A DNA stretch of 64,000 bases from Clostridium estertheticum subsp. estertheticum. GTDB lineage: Bacteria; Bacillota; Clostridia; Clostridiales; Clostridiaceae. The notes under the pieces are model-generated. The model made no database searches, was not told the origin of the DNA, and saw only the letters and a list, made by a program, of their open reading frames with translations. The stretch is taken from NCBI RefSeq assembly GCF_001877035.1, contig NZ_CP015756.1, positions 2,037,001 to 2,101,000 of the forward strand, read 5' to 3'. A program made the translations under genes and the position numbers. Of this stretch, positions 53,664 to 63,069 are shown piece after piece (the stretch's first letter is position 1; every line of letters starts with the position of its first letter).

Positions 53664-54564
53664 ATAAGTATAATTTAGTATCAATTCGTCTATCGTAGTC
53701 TGACCAATTACCGGGTTCTGTTTTATCCTTCATTTGAGAAATTTTATTCATAGTAGCATCTGTGGAATCAGCAAAATTAACTATAAATGATTCTTCCATT
53801 TTCATTCCTCTTGGAGAACCAAATTCAGGCTTTCCGTGATGCTGAACTAAACATCCCTTTATCCTAGTAATAAAATCTTCAGAATAAAGTGATTCATTCT
53901 CTCGAATAGCTCTATCTAATAACTCTACTCCAATAACAATATGACCTTCCATTTCTCCTCTAAGGGTATATTTAAAAGGACCATCATAATATAATTCATA
54001 AATCTTCCCAATATCATGAAGTTTTGCTGCAAGTACCGCTATCTCAGTTCGTTTACATTCATATCTTTCACAAAGTGTAGCAGTTAAATACATAACATTT
54101 AATGTATGTTCTGCAAGACCACCTATATAATTATGATGCATAGATACTCCGCCTATTCCTCTTTGAAATTTATCTAAGAATAGTTTATCCTTAAAGAAAT
54201 AGTCATTTAAGGCTTTACCCTCATTTGAAATAATGTACTTATTTGTAAGAGTGTCCATTTCATTCATAATATCTTCAATAGGTCTCTTTACAGTTGGTAG
54301 ATAATCTGATAAATTATAATCTAAAATAAATTTATATTTTTTAACATCTAAGTTTTTATCTTTAAATCCTTCAACTTCTAGGACGCTTCCTTCTGTAATA
54401 TCACCATTTTTGCTAGGTATATTAGCTTTTACTTCTCCACTCTTATCTACCAATATGCAGACAAATTTAGAAGCATCTTTGAACATTATTTTCATTACCA
54501 TTAATGAAATTTTTATATTAGTTCCACTTTTTATATCGTTTAAAAAATTCTCTTTTGTAATCAT
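53662..54564 (-). CDS. yhaM: OB-fold/HD-domain 3'-5' exoribonuclease, YhaM type
   Basis: 300 aa from ATG 54564 with GGAGG six bases upstream; a TTG four codons earlier overlaps this site. The N-terminal OB fold (about 10-95) is followed by an HD phosphohydrolase domain with HHNYIGGLAEHTL, LHDIGK (metal-binding HD) and VQHHGKPE. YhaM removes 3' nucleotides from RNA and single-stranded DNA. It is divergent from the RNase J gene, so two RNA-decay enzymes share a promoter region. Confidence 0.88.
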   Translation of the reverse strand: MITKENFLNDIKSGTNIKISLMVMKIMFKDASKFVCILVDKSGEVKANIPSKNGDITEGSVLEVEGFKDKNLDVKKYKFILDYNLSDYLPTVKRPIEDIMNEMDTLTNKYIISNEGKALNDYFFKDKLFLDKFQRGIGGVSMHHNYIGGLAEHTLNVMYLTATLCERYECKRTEIAVLAAKLHDIGKIYELYYDGPFKYTLRGEMEGHIVIGVELLDRAIRENESLYSEDFITRIKGCLVQHHGKPEFGSPRGMKMEESFIVNFADSTDATMNKISQMKDKTEPGNWSDYDRRIDTKLYL

Positions 54565-54788
54565 ATGATCCTCCAAATTAAATTTATTTTTTTAATAAAG
54601 TAAGTGTTAAAATCTATTTGCGCTTATTACTGTACCATATTTAATTCTATCTGACTAATTTTAATTAAGTAATTATAATCTTTATAGAGAGATTACGATA
54701 ATAACTATAGGAAAAAGGTATTAATTTCATAATTCATGGCAAAATAAAGGGAAAAAATATTATTAATATAAATAAAGGAGAGGATTTA

Positions 54789-56453
54789 ATGGAAACCCAG
54801 AAAAGTTTAAAGGTTATTCCTTTAGGTGGACTTGGAGAAATAGGGAAGAATATAACGGCTATTGAATACGAGGAAGAAATCATTGTTATAGACTGTGGTG
54901 TGTCATTCCCGGATGAGGAAATGTATGGTGTAGATTTAGTAATTCCAGATATAACTTATTTGAAAAATAATGCGAAAAAGGTAAAAGGAGTTTTCCTAAC
55001 TCATGGTCATGAAGATCATATAGGTTCAGTGCCATTCATACTAAAACAATTGAATGTACCTATTTATGGTACTAAGCTAACATTAGGATTAATTGAAAAT
55101 AAATTAAGGGAACACAATATGTTGCAATATTGTGAGCTTCATATTGTAAATGCAGGGGAAACAATAGAATTACTAAATTTTAAAATTGAATTTATAAGAG
55201 TTACTCATAGCATAGCTGATTCTTGTGCTATTGTTATCCATTCACCAATAGGTGTTATATTACATACTGGTGATTTTAAAATTGATTATACCCCAATTGA
55301 TGGACTCGTAATGGATTTAGAACGTATCTCAAATCTAGGTAAAGATGGCGTTCTGCTTCTTATGGCTGATAGCACAAATGTTGAGCGCGAAGGGCACTCA
55401 ATTTCTGAAAAAACTATTGGAAAGACTCTAACTAGAATATTTTCTAGTGCAGAGGGTAGGGTTATTGTAGCCACATTTGCTTCAAATATTCATAGAATTC
55501 AGCAAATTGTAGATGCCTGCGTGAGATATAATAGAAAAATTGTTTTTATTGGAAGGAGTATGGACAATATATCACAAGTAGCTATGGATCTCGGATATCT
55601 TCATATACCAGAAGATTACATTATTGATGTAGATGAAATGCATAATTACGAAAATAAAGATATTACAATAATAACTACGGGAAGTCAGGGAGAACCTATG
55701 GCAGGACTTGCTAGGATGGCTTTTGCTACTCATAGAAAAATAACCATAGAACCTGATGACTTATTTATTATTTCAGCATCTCCAATTCCAGGCAATGAAA
55801 AACTTATTTCTAGGGTGATAAATGAGTTATTCAAAAGAGGGGCAGAGGTGATTTATGAGGATTTAGAAGAAGTACATGTATCTGGGCATGCATATCAAGA
55901 AGAATTGAAATTAATTCATGCATTAGTTCATCCTAAATATTTTATGCCAGTCCATGGTGAATTTAGACATTTAAGAAAACATGCTAATTTAGCACAAAAA
56001 TTAGGTATGAAAGGTAAAGATATATTTATTATGGAGACAGGGCAAGTTTTAGAACTTACAAAGGATGAGGCGAAGATTACAGGGAGAGTACATACTGGAT
56101 CCGTATTTGTTGATGGACTTGGAGTGGGGGATGTTGGAAGCATAGTACTTAGAGATAGGAAACACTTAGCAGAAGATGGCATGCTCACAGTAGTGGTAAC
56201 CTTAGAGAGAGAATCTTATAGTATTATTGCAGGGCCTGATATAATCACTCGGGGATTTGTATATGCAAAGGAGTCGGATGTTTTGATTAATGAAGTGAAA
56301 GAGATTGTTAGGACTGAACTTAATAAGTGCTTAGAGAATAAAGTTATTGAATGGAATGTATTAAAATTTAACATGAAAAAATCTGTAGAGCGATATTTAT
56401 ATGAAAAAACAAATCGTAGGCCAATTATTCTTCCAATTATCATGGAGATATAA
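54789..56453 (+). CDS. rnjA: Ribonuclease J
   Basis: 554 aa with AAAGGAGAG before the ATG. The beta-lactamase fold has HGHEDHIGS (H72, H74, D76, H77) and HTGDFKIDYTP; beta-CASP motifs include GSQGEPMAGL and VHVSGHAYQEE, with VHGEFRHL near residue 390. It acts as endonuclease and 5'-3' exonuclease in mRNA decay and rRNA maturation. RNJA or RNJB cannot be distinguished from one copy. Confidence 0.94.
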   Translation: METQKSLKVIPLGGLGEIGKNITAIEYEEEIIVIDCGVSFPDEEMYGVDLVIPDITYLKNNAKKVKGVFLTHGHEDHIGSVPFILKQLNVPIYGTKLTLGLIENKLREHNMLQYCELHIVNAGETIELLNFKIEFIRVTHSIADSCAIVIHSPIGVILHTGDFKIDYTPIDGLVMDLERISNLGKDGVLLLMADSTNVEREGHSISEKTIGKTLTRIFSSAEGRVIVATFASNIHRIQQIVDACVRYNRKIVFIGRSMDNISQVAMDLGYLHIPEDYIIDVDEMHNYENKDITIITTGSQGEPMAGLARMAFATHRKITIEPDDLFIISASPIPGNEKLISRVINELFKRGAEVIYEDLEEVHVSGHAYQEELKLIHALVHPKYFMPVHGEFRHLRKHANLAQKLGMKGKDIFIMETGQVLELTKDEAKITGRVHTGSVFVDGLGVGDVGSIVLRDRKHLAEDGMLTVVVTLERESYSIIAGPDIITRGFVYAKESDVLINEVKEIVRTELNKCLENKVIEWNVLKFNMKKSVERYLYEKTNRRPIILPIIMEI

Positions 56454-56602
56454 GTATAAAATTACTTAATACATATTAATATTATCTAAAGTGATTTCAT
56501 TTTAGTAAGTATAGTAAGGTTTTAAATAGTTAAAACTAGCTAAGTGAAAATATTAGAGTTTGTTTATTACTATTTATTAACATGAAAATAAGGAGGATTT
56601 TA

Positions 56603-56794
56603 ATGAATAAATTTCAAAGAAAAATTGAAGATGTAATGGAATCAATAGAAGAATCAAATTTATATAAGTGTCAAACAAGAAGAGATTTAAAAAAAGTTGC
56701 AAAAGCATTAGTAGAGACAAATGGAACTGTACCTGATTTTTCAAAGTATAATTTAGATACAAAACATTGGAAGAGTGCTGAAAAATATATTTAA
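56603..56794 (+). CDS. Small basic protein of unknown function
   Basis: 63 aa from ATG 56603, with an ideal AAGGAGGAT site. It begins MNKFQRKIEDVMESIEES and is helical and charged, with KCQTRRDLKKVAKALVETNG in the middle and a short ending NLDTKHWKSAEKYI. No domain is recognised. A strong ribosome site and its own terminator support real expression. RNase J upstream is the only candidate neighbour (149 bp gap). Confidence 0.65.
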   Translation: MNKFQRKIEDVMESIEESNLYKCQTRRDLKKVAKALVETNGTVPDFSKYNLDTKHWKSAEKYI

Positions 56795-56803
56795 ATACTC
56801 TAA

Positions 56804-56838
56804 TTAAGAGCCACTATAAAATTTATAGTGGCTCTTAA
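56804..56838 (+). terminator. Terminator of the small basic gene
   Basis: TTAAGAGCCACTATAAA (56804-56820) and its complement (56822-56838) form a 17-bp perfect stem. Confidence 0.88.
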
Positions 56839-56891
56839 ATTAAAATTAATACTTCTTGTTTAGAATAAATGGTCAAACTATGTAAATATAC

Positions 56892-56920
56892 TTGAAATTT
56901 TAGTCAAAAAAGTATAAAAT
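56892..56920 (+). promoter_or_regulatory. Promoter of the thrB leader ORF
   Basis: TTGAAA (56892-56897) and TAAAAT (56915-56920) are 17 bp apart, 44 bp before the upstream ORF. Confidence 0.65.
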
Positions 56921-56963
56921 GAATGAAATAATAATAAATACTGTCGGATTAGGGGGCAACTAT

Positions 56964-57017
56964 ATGAATTTTTTTTATGTAAGAGGTAAAGAAACAGTTG
57001 TAAATAGTTATGTTTGA
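56964..57017 (+). CDS. 17-aa leader ORF overlapping the thrB start
   Basis: ATG 56964 is preceded by AGGGGGC about 9 bp upstream and reads MNFFYVRGKETVVNSYV, ending at TGA 57015-57017, beyond the thrB ATG at 57010. thrB itself has no good ribosome site: its nearest AAGAGG lies about 20 bp upstream. Ribosomes finishing this ORF would be placed exactly on the thrB start. It contains only one threonine codon, so classical attenuation is unlikely. Confidence 0.55.
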   Translation: MNFFYVRGKETVVNSYV

Positions 57018-57897
57018 AATTAAAGTACCTGCCACAAGTGCAAATATGGGGCCAGGACTTGATACTCTCGGGGTTGCGTTTAAACTTTATAATAGATTTA
57101 TAGTAGAAGAGATAGAATCTGGGCTTGAAATTTTTGGGTGTAATAAGGAATTTGCAAACAATAACAATTTAGTCTATGATTCAATGTTAAAAACCTTTAA
57201 AAAACTACAAAAGGATCCCAAAGGTGTTAGATTAACTTTTAAAACGGAAATACCTGTTAGTGGAGGGCTTGGAAGTAGTGCTACATGTATATTGGCAGGG
57301 GTTACAGCTGCTAATAGGTTATGTGGAGATATTTTAACAAAACAAGAGGTCTTAAATTATGCTTGCGAAATTGAAGGACATCCGGATAATATTACTCCTG
57401 CAATGATTGGTGGCATGACTGTTTCAATTATGAATGAGGGAGCTAACCATTACAATAAAATTCCAATTAATGGGAGCATAAAATTTTGTGCACTAATCCC
57501 TAAGCTACAGTTATCAACTAAGTCTTCAAGAGCAGTACTACCAGAAACAATACCTTTTAAAGATGCTGTGTATAATGTAGGTATGGTTTCGATGCTTATT
57601 GTATCACTTGTTAATGGTGATTATGAAGGTGTAAAGCTTGCTTGCAAAGATAAACTTCATCAGCCATATAGAATGGGGTTAATAAGAAATTACTCGCAAA
57701 TTTCAAGTTTTGTTAAAGAAAGTGAAGCTTTAGGCGTATTTCTTAGTGGTGCTGGACCAACAATTATGGTAATGCTTAAAAAAGATGATAGTAATACTGA
57801 AGGAAAACTAAAAGAATTTTTAAAGGGCTTATCCGGAAGTTGGGAAACTCTAAATTTAGAAATTGATGAGGATGGTTTAAATATAGAAAATATTTAA
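57010..57897 (+). CDS. thrB: Homoserine kinase
   Basis: 295 aa, GHMP kinase family. VPATSANMGPGLDTLG at 6-21, the ATP-binding loop GGLGSSAT at 85-92 and FLSGAGPTIMV near the C-terminus are all present. It phosphorylates homoserine on the way to threonine. The start is fixed by an in-frame stop at 57001-57003, yet it lacks a nearby Shine-Dalgarno site and overlaps the leader ORF. The usual neighbours hom and thrC are absent. Confidence 0.92.
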   Translation: MFEIKVPATSANMGPGLDTLGVAFKLYNRFIVEEIESGLEIFGCNKEFANNNNLVYDSMLKTFKKLQKDPKGVRLTFKTEIPVSGGLGSSATCILAGVTAANRLCGDILTKQEVLNYACEIEGHPDNITPAMIGGMTVSIMNEGANHYNKIPINGSIKFCALIPKLQLSTKSSRAVLPETIPFKDAVYNVGMVSMLIVSLVNGDYEGVKLACKDKLHQPYRMGLIRNYSQISSFVKESEALGVFLSGAGPTIMVMLKKDDSNTEGKLKEFLKGLSGSWETLNLEIDEDGLNIENI

Positions 57898-58009
57898 ATA
57901 ATAATTTTATTACATATAATTCACTTGCAACTTACGTTACGTAATGATGTATATTTACCTTATACAATTTATAATTTATAGAATGTACAAAAAGTAGGAG
58001 GTTTTTATA

Positions 58010-59113
58010 ATGATACCTTTATGTATACCAGAAATTAGAGGCAATGAGTTAAAATACGTTAAAGACTGTATAGATACTAATTGGGTATCTTCAGTAGGAA
58101 GTTATGTTAATTTATTTGAAGAAAAATTTAGTGAATATGTAGGTAGTAAAAGTGCTGTAGTTACTATGAATGGTACGGCTGCTCTTCAACTTGCATTGTT
58201 AACCCTTGGAATAGGAGGTGGAGACGAGGTTATAGTTCCATCGCTTACATTTATATCTCCAGTTAATACAATAAAATATGTAGGTGCAGAGCCTGTATTT
58301 GTAGATGTATGCCGTGACACATTTGTTATGGATGCTTCTAAAATAGAAGAGTTAATAACATCTAAAACAAAAGCTATAATGCCAGTGCATATTTATGGTC
58401 ATCCCGTAGATATGGTTAAAGTAATGCAAATAGCGAAAAAGCATAATTTATTTGTTATAGAAGATGCAACAGAATCGCTAGGTTCTACTTGTAATGGTAA
58501 AATGGCAGGAACAATAGGTGACATAGGTTGTTTTAGTTTTAATGGTAATAAGCTTATAACTACTGGGGCAGGTGGAATGCTTGTAACTAACAATTTAGAG
58601 CACGGCAAGCGGGCAAAATTTTTGTCTACTCAAGCAAAAGTAGTTACTGAAAATAAAGCATTTTATCATTCAGAAATAGGATATAATATGAGAATGCCAA
58701 ATCTTTTAGCTGCATTTGGAGTAGCTCAACTTGAGAATGTTAAAGACTATTTAAAAACTAAAAGAGAAAACGCATTGTATTATAACCAGCTTCTAGGTGA
58801 AATTAAAGGAATTACATTGCCAGCTGAAAGAGAAAATGTAGAAAACTGTTACTGGTTATATTCAATCCTAGTTGAAGATGAATATGGTATAACTCGTGAT
58901 GAACTTATACAAAAATTAAATGCAGGTAAAATAGAGGCGAGACCTTTCTTTATGCCTATCCATGATATGCCGCCATATAAGGGGAGTAGACATGGTGATT
59001 TAACTGTTACAAATGAACTTTACGCACGAGGAATAAATCTTCCAAGTTCTGTAGGGCTTACAAAAGAAGAGATTAGCAAGGTATGTGAAACAATAAAAAA
59101 TAGTGTAGATTAA
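58010..59113 (+). CDS. DegT/DnrJ/EryC1/StrS-family sugar aminotransferase
   Basis: 367 aa with GTAGGAGG before the ATG. PLP-dependent fold type I: TMNGTAALQLAL binds the cofactor phosphate, EDATESLGS contains the ring-stacking aspartate, and K181 in SFNGNKLITTGAGG is the Schiff-base lysine. Such enzymes transfer an amino group to keto-sugars for surface polysaccharides or glycans (perosamine-type). No sugar-nucleotide epimerase or glycosyltransferase is next to it, so the pathway is unknown. Confidence 0.88.
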   Translation: MIPLCIPEIRGNELKYVKDCIDTNWVSSVGSYVNLFEEKFSEYVGSKSAVVTMNGTAALQLALLTLGIGGGDEVIVPSLTFISPVNTIKYVGAEPVFVDVCRDTFVMDASKIEELITSKTKAIMPVHIYGHPVDMVKVMQIAKKHNLFVIEDATESLGSTCNGKMAGTIGDIGCFSFNGNKLITTGAGGMLVTNNLEHGKRAKFLSTQAKVVTENKAFYHSEIGYNMRMPNLLAAFGVAQLENVKDYLKTKRENALYYNQLLGEIKGITLPAERENVENCYWLYSILVEDEYGITRDELIQKLNAGKIEARPFFMPIHDMPPYKGSRHGDLTVTNELYARGINLPSSVGLTKEEISKVCETIKNSVD

Positions 59114-59133
59114 ATTAGGGTTTAGAAAATAAG

Positions 59134-59180
59134 AGGCAACAACGTTATGGATAATAAATTCATGGTGTTGTTGCTTTCTT
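59134..59180 (+). terminator. Terminator of the aminotransferase gene
   Basis: GCAACAAC (59136-59143) and GTTGTTGC (59167-59174) form the stem and TTTCTTT follows. Confidence 0.7.
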
Positions 59181-59303
59181 TATGTATGGTTTAATTTAAA
59201 ATGAGGATTTCATACCTGGAACTTTTGTTATTTTAAAATTGAGAATCAAAATAATGTGTTTATTGTGATCTTCTTTATAATAAAATTTTCTGTAAACCGT
59301 TTA

Positions 59304-59332
59304 TTGACTTAATTAAGTCAAGGTGTAATAAT
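59304..59332 (+). promoter_or_regulatory. PFOR promoter with 18-bp perfect palindrome over the -35
   Basis: TTGACTTAATTAAGTCAA (59304-59321) is a perfect palindrome. Its first six bases serve as -35, and AATAAT (59327-59332) is the -10 after 17 bp. A repressor bound here would block transcription. Nearby TTGTAAACGTTAC on the minus strand (about 59338-59350) resembles a catabolite-response element. The palindrome is not a Rex site (TTGTTAA-N4-TTAACAA). Confidence 0.6.
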
Positions 59333-59448
59333 AAAAGTAACGTTTACAATAGTTAGGGTATCATAAGTAAACATCATAATAAAATATTGTAGTTTGTTAA
59401 AGGCTATATAAAATAACCATATATAAATATACCAAGGGGGAATTATAT

Positions 59449-62400
59449 ATGACAAAAGTTATGAAAACTATGGATGGAAATGAAGCTTGTGCTTATGTAT
59501 CATATGCTTTTACAGAGGTAGCAACAATTTATCCAATAACACCATCTTCACCAATGGCTGAGCATGTAGATGAATGGTCGGCTTATGGAAAGAAAAACAT
59601 TTTTGGACAAACGGTAAAACTCGTAGAGATGGAATCAGAAGCAGGGGCTATAGGTGCAGTTCATGGGTCTCTTGAAGCAGGAGCTTTAACTACATCTTAT
59701 ACGGCATCACAAGGGTTGCTTTTAATGGTTCCTACAATGTATAGAATTGCAGGACAATTAAAGCCCGGAGTATTACATGTAAGTGCCCGTACAGTAGGCA
59801 CTCATGCACTTTCAATTTTTGGGGATCATTCAGACGTAATGTCTTGCCGCCAAACAGGTTTTGCAATGATGTCTACAGCAAGTGTACAAGAAGTTATGGA
59901 TTTATCTGGTGTTGCACATTTAAGTGCAATTAAAGGACGTGTACCATTTTTACACTTCTTTGATGGTTTTAGAACTTCTCATGAAATTCAAAAAATTGAG
60001 TGCCTTGAATATGATGATTTAGCTAAACTTATAGATCAAGATGCCCTTATGGCATTTAGGAAAAATTCGTTGAATCCTGAAAGACCTGTTCAACGTAGCA
60101 CAGTACAAAATCCTGATATCTTCTTCCAGGCACGTGAGGCAAGTAATAGGTTTTATGATGCTATTCCTGGTATTGTAGAAAATTATATGAATGATATTAA
60201 TAAGATTACAAATAGAAATTATAAATTATTTAATTACTATGGTGCAAATGATGCTGACCGAGTAATTATCGCTATGGGTTCTGTATGTGGAGCAATAGAG
60301 GAAACAATAGATTATCTAAATGCAAATGGTCAAAAAGTCGGTCTTGTTAAAGTGCATCTATTCAGACCATTTTCAGTGGAGCATTTGTTAAAGGCAATTC
60401 CGCAAACAGTTAAAAACATTGCTGTTTTAGATAGAACTAAAGAGCCAGGGTCAGCAGGCGAACCACTATTTGAAGATGTGTGTACTGCTTACGTAAACAA
60501 AGAAGTTCGTCCAAAAATTTATGGAGGACGTTATGGATTATCATCTAAAGATACAACACCTGCTCAAATAGTTGCGGTATACGAAAATCTTAAACAAAGT
60601 ACACCTAAAGATCACTTTACTGTTGGAATTAATGATGATGTAACACATCATTCAATCCTTGTTGGTGAAGAGATTAATGTGTTATCAAAAGGAACAATTA
60701 GTTGCAAATTTTGGGGACTTGGTTCTGATGGTACAGTAGGAGCAAACAAAAACTCAATAAAGATTATTGGCGATCATACGGATATGTTTGTTCAAGCTTA
60801 TTTCGTTTTTGATACAAAAAAATCTGGTGGTGTAACACAATCGCACTTGCGTTTTGGAAAAGAGCCTATACGATCAAGTTATCTTGTAAAAGGAGCAGAT
60901 TTTATTGCATGTCATAATTCTTCATATTTAGAGAAGTATGATATAATTTCTGATTTAAAATATGGAAAGACATTTTTATTAAATTGTGCCTGGAAGGGTG
61001 AAGAATTAGAAAAATATCTTCCAAGTAAAGTAAAACAATATATTGCTAAAAATAACATAGAGTTTTATACAATTGATGCTTCGCACATTGCTAAAGAGCT
61101 TGGTTTAGGTGGACGTTCCAATACTGTGCTTCAAGCTGCTTTCTTTAAATTAGCAAACATTATACCAATAGATGAGGCAGTAGAGTATATGAAGAAATCT
61201 ATATACAAAAGTTATAGTAAAAAAGGTGATATTATTGTTAATATGAACTATGGGGCAGTAGACAAAGGCATTGAAGGTTTAGTAAAAGTAGAAGTTCCAA
61301 GTGTCTGGGTTAATGAGGTCGAGGAAGCTTCAGCAGAAGCTACAGATGTTCCTGATTTTATTAAAAATATTCTTATACCTGTTAATGCTCAAAAGGGAGA
61401 TAGTATTCCAGTAAGTGCTTTTATAGGAATGGAGGATGGTACGGCACCACTAGGTACATCAGCCTTCGAGAAAAGAGGCATAGCTTCGCAGGTTCCATCA
61501 TGGAATGTAGATAATTGTATTCAGTGTAATCAATGTTCATTTGTGTGCCCACATGCTGCAATAAGACCATTTTTGGCAAGTGCTCATGAAGTAGAAAATG
61601 CACCAAATGGATTTAAATTAAAGGGAGCCATGGGAAAAGGCCTTGAGGATTATCAATATAGAATACAAGTTGACACATTAGATTGTACAGGTTGTGGAAT
61701 TTGTTCTAATGTTTGTCCTGCTAAAGAAAAAGCTCTTACAATGGAACCTATCGAGACTCAGCAAAAGGAGATGAATAACTGGTATTATGCATTATCATTA
61801 TCTAAGAAAGAGAACTGTGGTGACATTGCTACCGTAAAAGGAAGTCAGTTTATGCAGCCACTACTTGAGTTTTCTGGGGCTTGTGCAGGATGCGGCGAAA
61901 CCCCTTATGCTAAGGTAATTACACAATTATATGGAGATAGGATGTATCTTGCTAGTGCAACAGGGTGTTGTCAGGCTTGGGGTGCGGCATCACCATGCGT
62001 GCCATATACAACAAATTCAGAAGGTCACGGACCAGCTTGGTCGAACTCATTATTTGAAAACAATGCGGAATTTAGTCTTGGTATGTGCTTAGCAGTGAAC
62101 CAACAAAGGGAGTTATTAAAGTCAAAAGTAGAGAAAATTATTAATTTAACAAATGATTCAAATGTGAAGTTATTACTTAAAAATTGGATCCACAATTATA
62201 GTAATGGGAAAACATCAAAAATTATAAGTAAGAAGGTAATTGAGGTATTGGAAAAAGCAAACTTAAGTAAAGAACTTAGGGAATTAGCAAATGAAATACT
62301 TAGCAGTAAAGAACACCTTGCTAAAAAATCAATGTGGATGTATGGAGGAGATGGTTGGGCATATGATATTGGATTTGGTGGTCTAGATCATGTTCTATCA

Positions 62401-62973
62401 ATGGGGGAGGATGTAAATATAATTGTATTTGATACAGAAGTTTATTCAAATACTGGTGGTCAATCATCGAAAGCAACCCCAATAGGTGCTGTTGCTCAAT
62501 TTGCAGCATCTGGTAAAAAGTTTAATAAAAAAGATTTAGGTATGATGGCAATGAGTTACGGTAATGTTTACGTAGCACAAGTAGCTATGGGAGGAAGTCA
62601 AAGTCAATTTCTTAAAGCAGTTGTAGAGGCTGAGGGTTATTATGGTTCATCACTTATTATTGCTTATGCACCATGTATAAGTCATGGGTTAAAAGGCGGT
62701 ATGAGTACTACTGCGGCAAATACCAAACGTGCTGTTGAAGTAGGATATTGGCACCTTTATAGGTGCAATCCAGATCTTGAGAAGGAAGGAAAGAATCCAT
62801 TTATTTTAGATTCAAAGGAGCCAACAGGTAGTTTCCGAGAGTTTTTACTTGGTGAAGTTCGTTATTCATCGTTGCTAAGAACTTTCCCAGAGGATGCTGA
62901 GGAGTTATTCGCAGCTGCAGAAAAAGCATCAAACAAAAGGTACCAAAATTATAGAAGACTTGCCAGTAACTAA
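59449..62973 (+). CDS. nifJ: Pyruvate:ferredoxin (flavodoxin) oxidoreductase
   Basis: 1174 aa, the single-chain homodimeric form. The N-terminal pyrimidine-binding domain has YPITPSSPMAE; ferredoxin domain has two [4Fe-4S] motifs, CIQCNQCSFVCPH and CTGCGICSNVCP; GACAGCGETPYAK gives the third cluster cysteines, with ThDP binding at GDGWAYDIGFGG and EVYSNTGGQSS. It oxidises pyruvate to acetyl-CoA and CO2 while reducing ferredoxin, central in clostridial fermentation. AAGGGGGAA precedes the ATG. Confidence 0.97.
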   Translation: MTKVMKTMDGNEACAYVSYAFTEVATIYPITPSSPMAEHVDEWSAYGKKNIFGQTVKLVEMESEAGAIGAVHGSLEAGALTTSYTASQGLLLMVPTMYRIAGQLKPGVLHVSARTVGTHALSIFGDHSDVMSCRQTGFAMMSTASVQEVMDLSGVAHLSAIKGRVPFLHFFDGFRTSHEIQKIECLEYDDLAKLIDQDALMAFRKNSLNPERPVQRSTVQNPDIFFQAREASNRFYDAIPGIVENYMNDINKITNRNYKLFNYYGANDADRVIIAMGSVCGAIEETIDYLNANGQKVGLVKVHLFRPFSVEHLLKAIPQTVKNIAVLDRTKEPGSAGEPLFEDVCTAYVNKEVRPKIYGGRYGLSSKDTTPAQIVAVYENLKQSTPKDHFTVGINDDVTHHSILVGEEINVLSKGTISCKFWGLGSDGTVGANKNSIKIIGDHTDMFVQAYFVFDTKKSGGVTQSHLRFGKEPIRSSYLVKGADFIACHNSSYLEKYDIISDLKYGKTFLLNCAWKGEELEKYLPSKVKQYIAKNNIEFYTIDASHIAKELGLGGRSNTVLQAAFFKLANIIPIDEAVEYMKKSIYKSYSKKGDIIVNMNYGAVDKGIEGLVKVEVPSVWVNEVEEASAEATDVPDFIKNILIPVNAQKGDSIPVSAFIGMEDGTAPLGTSAFEKRGIASQVPSWNVDNCIQCNQCSFVCPHAAIRPFLASAHEVENAPNGFKLKGAMGKGLEDYQYRIQVDTLDCTGCGICSNVCPAKEKALTMEPIETQQKEMNNWYYALSLSKKENCGDIATVKGSQFMQPLLEFSGACAGCGETPYAKVITQLYGDRMYLASATGCCQAWGAASPCVPYTTNSEGHGPAWSNSLFENNAEFSLGMCLAVNQQRELLKSKVEKIINLTNDSNVKLLLKNWIHNYSNGKTSKIISKKVIEVLEKANLSKELRELANEILSSKEHLAKKSMWMYGGDGWAYDIGFGGLDHVLSMGEDVNIIVFDTEVYSNTGGQSSKATPIGAVAQFAASGKKFNKKDLGMMAMSYGNVYVAQVAMGGSQSQFLKAVVEAEGYYGSSLIIAYAPCISHGLKGGMSTTAANTKRAVEVGYWHLYRCNPDLEKEGKNPFILDSKEPTGSFREFLLGEVRYSSLLRTFPEDAEELFAAAEKASNKRYQNYRRLASN

Positions 62974-63004
62974 TGTATTTAAGTCCTAATGTGAACAATA
63001 TATG

Positions 63005-63059
63005 AATAACAAAAATAAACCTTACTCATTTTTTATGAGCAAGGTTTATTTTTGTTATT
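63005..63059. terminator. Bidirectional terminator
   Basis: A long stem (arms 63005-63029 and 63035-63059, core AAATAAACCTTACTCAT) with one mismatch has T-rich flanks. It lies between PFOR and the convergent symporter gene. Confidence 0.9.
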
Positions 63060-63069
63060 CTAAATTATA

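Noticed and set aside
57910-57945. TTACGTTACGTAA dyad before the aminotransferase gene as an operator
   Set aside because: The symmetry is partial and short, and no promoter overlaps it clearly.
59304-59321. Rex binding site at the PFOR promoter
   Set aside because: The palindrome shares the outer TTG/CAA and length with the Rex consensus but differs at four of seven positions in each half.
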